Origin: Bifidobacteriaceae bacterium
Lineage (GTDB): Bacteria > Actinomycetota > Actinomycetes > Actinomycetales > Bifidobacteriaceae
Reading direction: 5' to 3'
DNA: 64,000 nucleotides
Assembly (NCBI GenBank): GCA_022651005.1
Contig: JALCQD010000003.1
Span: 248,001 to 312,000 of the forward strand
The position numbers and the translations under genes were made by a program. The notes under the pieces are model-generated. The model was not told where the DNA came from. It did no database searches and saw only the letters and a program-made list of their open reading frames with translations. Within the stretch, counting starts at the first letter, position 1. The number at the start of each line of letters is the position of its first letter. Below, piece by piece: positions 59,522-64,000 of this stretch.

Positions 59522-61137
59522 GCGCGCTTCACCTCAGAGGAGGCGGGCGCGTGGCGCGTGGCGGCCCCGGGGACATACGCGGACTTGCTCGTGGTCGTGT
59601 CCGTAGATGAGGAAGTCTTGCTGCTGGAGGTGCCGTCCGCGCTCTTCTTGAACGCCTCGGCCTGCTTCTCGATCACCGTCGCGTGATCGACGGCCTCCTG
59701 ATACGAATCGGCCGCAATGCCGGACGCCAATTGATCGCGCCACGACTTTGGCAGCGATGAAATCTCAGTGGTGGTGTCCTTGATCTTGTGCGAAAGCTGG
59801 AATCCGAACACGTTGGTGGGGACGCCCTGATAGATGGCCACAACCCCGTCTGAAGAGCCCAGGTAATACTGGCTCTGCGACCAGTTCCACCCGGCGTAGC
59901 CTCCCGCTACAAGGCCGATGAGCACAACGACAACGCCGATGAGCTTGGCGATGCGGCGATGCACTCTGTGCTTGTGATCACGCTGCGCCTCTTCTGCTGC
60001 GTGATCCTTCACGGCCTCGACCACTTCGGGGTCGCTCGGATTGGTGGACACGGAACCGTCGGACTTGGTGACGATGGGAATCTCGCCGGTGTCGGGCAGG
60101 GGAGAATCCTCCTCCTGGTCCGTGCTCGGCTCGACGATGCGCTGATCGGCACTGAGATGGTCGATTCCCAACGCACCCTGCACCTGCGGATCGTCCACGG
60201 CGTCCGCGTGATCCAGAAGCTCCGCGGCCTTCTGCGCGGGCGTCTTCTCGCTGCGCAGCTTGGGGGCGGAGGCGACGGCGCGGTGCACCACGTCCGCTAT
60301 GGACGACAGGTTCGCCGCAGCGGCTCCCGCCACGAGAGGAACCTGCAGCATGTGCGATTCAGCGGGGCCGCGATGAATCGTCGGCCCGGAGTGGTGTACG
60401 ACCTCGGCATCGCCGATGATCGCGGAGACGTTGTCGGTGCTTCCGGCTTTGAGCGCCATATTGACGAGCTGCTGGGCGCATTCCTCGCGGTCGATGGTGG
60501 AACTGAGCACCTCTGCGATGGTCTCGTCCTCGAGGGGGCCGCACAGGCCATCGGAGCACAGGAGCCAGCGATCTCCCGGCGCGGCCACGCGCACGGAGAT
60601 ATCGGGATGCGGATCGATGTCAAAGTCACCCAGCACGCGCATCACCACGTTGCGCTGCGGATGGTTTTTCGCCTCTGCGGGCGTGATGCGCTTCGTGTCA
60701 ATCAGATGCTGGACGTAGCTGTGATCCTTGGAAACGCGAATGAGCTTGCCGCCGCGCAGCAAATAGGCGCGCGAATCGCCGATATGCGCCAAAACCCAAT
60801 ACCCGCGCACCAACGCCACCGCGTCAACGGTGGTGCCCATGCCGCTCAGCTCGTGTTCCTTCTTCGCCTTGCCCACAATGGCGTCATGCGCGGCGAGGAT
60901 TGACTTCTCCAGCGCCGCCGCCGTGCCCGCAATATTCTGCCGGTGCTCTGCTCGTTCCAAGTGCGCTAGCGTACGGATGGCGATGGTCGACGCGGTGTCT
61001 CCGCCTGCGTGCCCGCCCATTCCGTCGGCGATTGCGATGAGATGCGACCCCGCAAACGCGGAATCCTGATTGTTTGCGCGCACGTAGCCCACATCGCTGA
61101 GGGCTGTTGAATGAAGGGAGAGTTCGGGCTCGGCCAT
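59518..61137 (-). CDS. pstP: PP2C-type Ser/Thr phosphatase (PstP)
   Basis: A 539-residue PPM phosphatase that removes the phosphates added by PknA/PknB. The catalytic domain starts SDVGYVRANNQDS and has DGMGGHAGGD, GDSRAYLLRGG and DGLCG with metal-binding aspartates. A single membrane segment at about 405-425 and an Ala/Ser-rich extracellular C-terminal part follow. ATG at 61137 is preferred (GAGG upstream); a GTG at 61143 would overlap fhaB by 4 bp. Confidence 0.93.
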   Translation of the reverse strand: MAEPELSLHSTALSDVGYVRANNQDSAFAGSHLIAIADGMGGHAGGDTASTIAIRTLAHLERAEHRQNIAGTAAALEKSILAAHDAIVGKAKKEHELSGMGTTVDAVALVRGYWVLAHIGDSRAYLLRGGKLIRVSKDHSYVQHLIDTKRITPAEAKNHPQRNVVMRVLGDFDIDPHPDISVRVAAPGDRWLLCSDGLCGPLEDETIAEVLSSTIDREECAQQLVNMALKAGSTDNVSAIIGDAEVVHHSGPTIHRGPAESHMLQVPLVAGAAAANLSSIADVVHRAVASAPKLRSEKTPAQKAAELLDHADAVDDPQVQGALGIDHLSADQRIVEPSTDQEEDSPLPDTGEIPIVTKSDGSVSTNPSDPEVVEAVKDHAAEEAQRDHKHRVHRRIAKLIGVVVVLIGLVAGGYAGWNWSQSQYYLGSSDGVVAIYQGVPTNVFGFQLSHKIKDTTTEISSLPKSWRDQLASGIAADSYQEAVDHATVIEKQAEAFKKSADGTSSSKTSSSTDTTTSKSAYVPGAATRHAPASSEVKRA

Positions 61138-61139
61138 GC

Positions 61140-61979
61140 TCACCTCAGCTCGAAGGTGGTGGCACCAACGCGCACGGGAACGCGGGCAGGAAGTGACATG
61201 ATCCCGTTGATCCTCGATTCGTTGACGTAAGTGCCGTTCGTGCTGTTGAGATCTTCAAGCATCCACTGGCGCGTCGACGGATCCTGAAAGACGCGCGCGT
61301 GGGATGAGGAGACAAATTCGTCGTCAAGCACCACGGTGTTCGACGTTCCGCGCCCCAGGGTAATCGGCTGACCGGTCAGGGGAACCGTCGCGCCCGCAAG
61401 GGGGCCGTCGATAACAATCAGCAGGGTAGGAGCCGCTCCCGCGTTTGCTGGTGCGCCTGCCGCCCCGCCTGCTCCCACTGCCATGGTGGGCATGGAATCA
61501 TTGCCGTTGGAAGGAGCGAGAGGACTATCGAAGGAACCGTTCGCATCGTCTGTTGCTCCGGCCACGCCGTAGCCGCCCGAGACGGACGCCGCGAGATTCG
61601 CCAGGCTCTGAACGCCCTCGCCGTCACCGGAAAGAGGCGCGTCGGCGTCACCCTCGGGGAACACGCTCGGCTGCACAGCTGCGAATTGGCCTGATTGTGC
61701 AGAACGTCCCGGAGAGACTTGAGGAGCCGGTTGTGCCGCCTGCTGTTGCGCTGCGGAAGCGTCGCGAGCCACATGCACGGGAGGTGCGGCATACCCCGAA
61801 TTTGAGGCCCCCACCATCACGGAATCCTTGGAATTGCGCTTACGCTTGCCCCGCGCCCGCTTTGAACTCGGCAGGTACGCGGTGATATCGCGATGCAGGG
61901 ATCGAGCCACCATCCAGGCAAAAAGCCAGAGGGCGATGACGAATCCATACTTCAGGATTGCAAATGTAAGTTCGGTCAT
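61140..61979 (-). CDS. fhaB: FHA-domain protein FhaB (FipA-like)
   Basis: A 279-residue protein: one N-terminal membrane segment (about 6-26), a long Ala/Ser/Gln/Pro linker, and a C-terminal FHA domain (ITLGRGTSNTVVLDDEFVSSSHARVF, LNSTNGTYVN) that binds phosphothreonine. It acts as a substrate and reader of the kinase pair in cell division. Confidence 0.93.
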   Translation of the reverse strand: MTELTFAILKYGFVIALWLFAWMVARSLHRDITAYLPSSKRARGKRKRNSKDSVMVGASNSGYAAPPVHVARDASAAQQQAAQPAPQVSPGRSAQSGQFAAVQPSVFPEGDADAPLSGDGEGVQSLANLAASVSGGYGVAGATDDANGSFDSPLAPSNGNDSMPTMAVGAGGAAGAPANAGAAPTLLIVIDGPLAGATVPLTGQPITLGRGTSNTVVLDDEFVSSSHARVFQDPSTRQWMLEDLNSTNGTYVNESRINGIMSLPARVPVRVGATTFELR

Positions 61980-62005
61980 ACTCCCGCTTCCTCGCGGTCA
62001 CTCCT

Positions 62006-62707
62006 TCAGTCCTGCGGCTCCGAGGAGGCCCAGAAGAGGATACGCGTACGACCAATTGTAATTGTGTTTCCGTCTAACAATGTCGCCGCTGGAACGAGAT
62101 GTCCCTCGACGTACGTGCCGTTGGTGGAACCGAGATCGCGCGCAATGACACCGTTCTTCGTGATGTCGATCTCGAGATGCTTGCGTGAGATGCCAGGATC
62201 GTCGATCACGATGTCGCACATGGAGCCGCGGCCGATCACCGTCTTGGTGGCGGTGAGCAGGTACTGGCGGCCGGAAATCTCGAGGACCGGGAAGTCCTTG
62301 GACTCGGACTTGTCGGTAACGGGCGCCGCATTGCCCTGAACGGACTCGGAGGTGAGCTGGAAATCGGACTTGGCGAGATCCAGATTCTCCTCGAAGATCA
62401 CAACGACCGGGCCCACGAAGGCATAGTGCTGGCTCTCGGCGTACTTGGTGAGGTTGTCGGCCAGTTCGTTGGCCAGCGCCTCGGAGCCCCAGCCCTCGAT
62501 GCGATCGAAGTCAGGGGTGGAAAGTTCGAAGCGGTACTCGTTGGGGGCAACTGTGCGTTCGCGGCCCACTGGCATAGCCTGGGCGTCGATCTCGCGCTCC
62601 AGGGCGCTGGACAGGTCAACGGGCTGCAGGTCTTTAGAGCCGAACTTCGAGAACATGCCATTGACGGCGCCTTCTACGCTCTTCTCGAAACGGTCTAATA
62701 CGCTCAT
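62006..62707 (-). CDS. fhaA: FHA-domain protein FhaA (DUF3662-FHA)
   Basis: A 233-residue protein with an N-terminal DUF3662 domain (FEKSVEGAVNGMFSKF, RTVAPNEYRFELSTPDFDR) and a C-terminal FHA domain (VIGRGSMCDIVIDDPGISRKHLEI, LGSTNGTYV). It couples kinase signalling to peptidoglycan synthesis. GGAGGA precedes the ATG. First gene of the seven-gene operon. Confidence 0.94.
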   Translation of the reverse strand: MSVLDRFEKSVEGAVNGMFSKFGSKDLQPVDLSSALEREIDAQAMPVGRERTVAPNEYRFELSTPDFDRIEGWGSEALANELADNLTKYAESQHYAFVGPVVVIFEENLDLAKSDFQLTSESVQGNAAPVTDKSESKDFPVLEISGRQYLLTATKTVIGRGSMCDIVIDDPGISRKHLEIDITKNGVIARDLGSTNGTYVEGHLVPAATLLDGNTITIGRTRILFWASSEPQD

Positions 62708-62930
62708 GAATCCTCCGCTGTTTGTGCCCGTCGTTGCTGTGTGGCGTACATACCTCTTTACAACGATTGAACCATTGAAAACACTACAAGCTCATGGCGC
62801 CGTTGGCGGTATGAAACCCGTTGCTTAACAAGATTCTCACCGTTTCTACGTTTCATGGTGCCCAATTTGTCTTTTAAGACGGCTCACAGCGTGTGAGGAG
62901 GGGGCTTGAACGATCTAGGAATTCTCTTCC

Positions 62931-62971
62931 TCTTTCGCACCTTTTGGCATCATCGGCAAAGGTGCGAAAGA
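62931..62971. terminator. TTCGCAC-type hairpin downstream of DUF4190 gene
   Basis: A 14-bp stem TCTTTCGCACCTTT/AAAGGTGCGAAAGA with a 13-nt loop. It lies between divergent fhaA and the end of the DUF4190 gene. Confidence 0.75.
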
Positions 62972-62977
62972 AGAGCC

Positions 62978-63442
62978 TCAGGCACCTATGTTCGCAACGA
63001 CGACGTTCATGGCCAGCACGGTCATCACAATGGCGGCGATGACGCCAAGAATGGACAGTACCAATCCGACGATGGCCATTCCGCGTCCGGTCTTCTGCTT
63101 TCTGGGGGAGGCGTCGACGATTCCCGCGATGCTCACACCAATGCCAACTGCAGAGATAATGAAATTGAGCACCGGCGTCCAGAACATTGCGAGGGCGGCG
63201 ATGCCGATCACCAAACCGGCGATGGCGAGTGGGCTGCGCGTGATGATCTCAGGTGCGCCGCCCACTCCATAGGCACGCAGAGGCATCATGGGCGTGACGT
63301 TGCGGAGAAAATCGCTCGATTGGGCGGGTGCGGGGCCGGGCACCTGTGCTGGCACTGGACTTTGAGGCGTGGAAGATTCGATTGGTCCGTTGCCGCCGGT
63401 GACGCGACTGTCGTGAGAGTCATTCATCGGATCATTGCCCAT
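62978..63442 (-). CDS. DUF4190-like membrane protein
   Basis: A 154-residue protein with a Pro-rich N-terminus and two or three membrane segments (SPLAIAGLVIGIAALAMFWTP, GIGVSIAGIVDA, GMAIVGLVLSILGVIAAIVM). The GIAALAMF...GxGxA pattern fits DUF4190, a family of unknown function. AAGGAG precedes the ATG at 63442. Confidence 0.75.
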   Translation of the reverse strand: MGNDPMNDSHDSRVTGGNGPIESSTPQSPVPAQVPGPAPAQSSDFLRNVTPMMPLRAYGVGGAPEIITRSPLAIAGLVIGIAALAMFWTPVLNFIISAVGIGVSIAGIVDASPRKQKTGRGMAIVGLVLSILGVIAAIVMTVLAMNVVVANIGA

Positions 63443-63707
63443 TGGTGCTCCTTCGTTCCGAACTCCATCTCTTACTCCATCGTAGAGGTAACGGGGGGCG
63501 TTCGAGATTTTCTTAACGGCATGCCCTTTCTTCATCATGTTTGGGAATAGTGTCGTGATAAATCTGTTGGTAAAGTGGCACAAATAAATATGTCGCGCGG
63601 TGCAATCCTGTGCCCGCGCCCATCACATTAACCGCGCAGTCACGCGGATCTCGCACACGTGTGAGACCTCTTGACTGACTACTCCGCGGCCGACAAGAGG
63701 AGGACTT
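63443..63707 (+). promoter_or_regulatory. Structured leader of the P-type ATPase gene
   Basis: It carries hairpins GCGCGG/CCGCGC (near 63594-63618) and CCGCG/CGCGG (near 63629-63644) and a CACACGTGTG palindrome (63656-63665) before a strong AAGAGGAGGAC ribosome site. It was not recognised as a known riboswitch class. Confidence 0.35.
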
Positions 63708-64000
63708 ATGACCTCTCCGTCCCCACAAGAGCAGCAGTTGCCAAAGAATTCTCTCGAGAATTCCGCAGGCGCGTTCGATTCAGTTGACGCTGATCCCTCG
63801 CTTCTGGACGCCTCGCAAGTGGCGTCCACGCTCAGTACATCCCTCGACACGGGCCTGAGCTCGGCGGAGGCCGCGCGTCGTCTGGAACAATTCGGTCACA
63901 ACGCGCTGAAGAGTGCTCCGCCCGTCCCCGCATGGAAAAAATTCCTCGCGCAATTCCGCGACCCCCTGGTATATCTGCTTCTCGCCGCGACCGTCATCTC
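63708..64000 (+). CDS. Cation-transporting P-type ATPase (3' partial)
   Basis: The first 98 residues only. After a 30-residue polar start comes the cation ATPase N-terminal domain (LDTGLSSAEAARRLEQFGHNALK) and the start of the first membrane segments (PLVYLLLAATVIS). The family pumps Ca2+, Mg2+ or other cations; the ion cannot be told from this part. AAGAGGAGGAC precedes the ATG. Confidence 0.88.
   Translation, partial: MTSPSPQEQQLPKNSLENSAGAFDSVDADPSLLDASQVASTLSTSLDTGLSSAEAARRLEQFGHNALKSAPPVPAWKKFLAQFRDPLVYLLLAATVI

Noticed and set aside
63443-63707. Manganese (yybP-ykoY) or magnesium (M-box) riboswitch before the P-type ATPase
   Set aside because: The conserved core sequences of those classes were not visible.

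Overview
The window is a stretch of high-GC Gram-positive chromosome. I assign it to the family Bifidobacteriaceae (Bifidobacterium, Scardovia, Parascardovia or Alloscardovia type), but the species cannot be named from the sequence. Supporting signs are the GC-rich codon use, PEP carboxylase and glycogen phosphorylase, a class E sortase with an LAXTG-type substrate, a DUF3073 protein, and the actinobacterial gene order crgA - DUF881 - sortase - trpG/pabA - pknB - pknA - pbpA - rodA - pstP - fhaB - fhaA. There is no prophage, insertion sequence or CRISPR array.

Layout. 1-3.6 kb: a truncated VanZ/RDD membrane protein, a glycosyltransferase, and an NAD(P)H-binding QorB-like oxidoreductase overlapping an Rrf2 regulator. 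3.7-8.7 kb: a tightly packed operon of two polytopic membrane proteins, a membrane-anchored copper nitrite reductase with an extra cupredoxin domain, and a 3-methyladenine DNA glycosylase. A perfect parS palindrome (4141-4156) lies inside the first gene of this operon. 8.7-12.5 kb: a GlsB-type membrane protein, an ABC transporter with a YxeA-like protein, and a HigB/HigA-type toxin-antitoxin pair. 12.5-20.9 kb: oxidative-stress genes (AhpC, Ohr, Dps), an acyltransferase, an aldo/keto reductase, a metallopeptidase, an SDR, a CNNM/CorC protein, and tRNA-Ile and tRNA-Ala with an odd cloverleaf-like element between them. 20.9-29.4 kb: a UvrA paralogue, an M20 amidohydrolase-MetY operon, an LAXTG surface protein and an alpha/beta hydrolase. 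29.4-46.9 kb: ppc, thrE, pepC, trpS, a DUF3073/histone-like protein, a LacI-controlled sugar ABC importer, an SCP-like protein, tdk and glgP.

47-64 kb: a small acidic membrane protein, a rhomboid protease, a 530-bp non-coding gap dense in DnaA boxes (candidate oriC or DnaA-titration site), then the conserved actinobacterial growth and division block. In that block CrgA, the DUF881 protein, sortase and the amidotransferase are followed by an oppositely oriented fhaA-fhaB-pstP-rodA-pbpA-pknA-pknB operon. That operon encodes the Ser/Thr kinases, their phosphatase, FHA readers and the elongation transglycosylase/transpeptidase pair. The window ends inside a P-type ATPase gene.

The most notable ideas are (i) a complete-looking NirK copper nitrite reductase module in a bifidobacterial context, translationally coupled to a DNA glycosylase whose family repairs NO-type deamination damage; (ii) a perfect parS and a DnaA-box cluster about 44 kb apart, which suggest the origin domain; (iii) a cloverleaf-like partial duplication of the tRNA-Ala 5' end; and (iv) a family of intergenic hairpins sharing the TTCGCAC/GTGCGAA base. 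Start codons were chosen by Shine-Dalgarno position where possible. No database search was run, so family names rest on recognised motifs.
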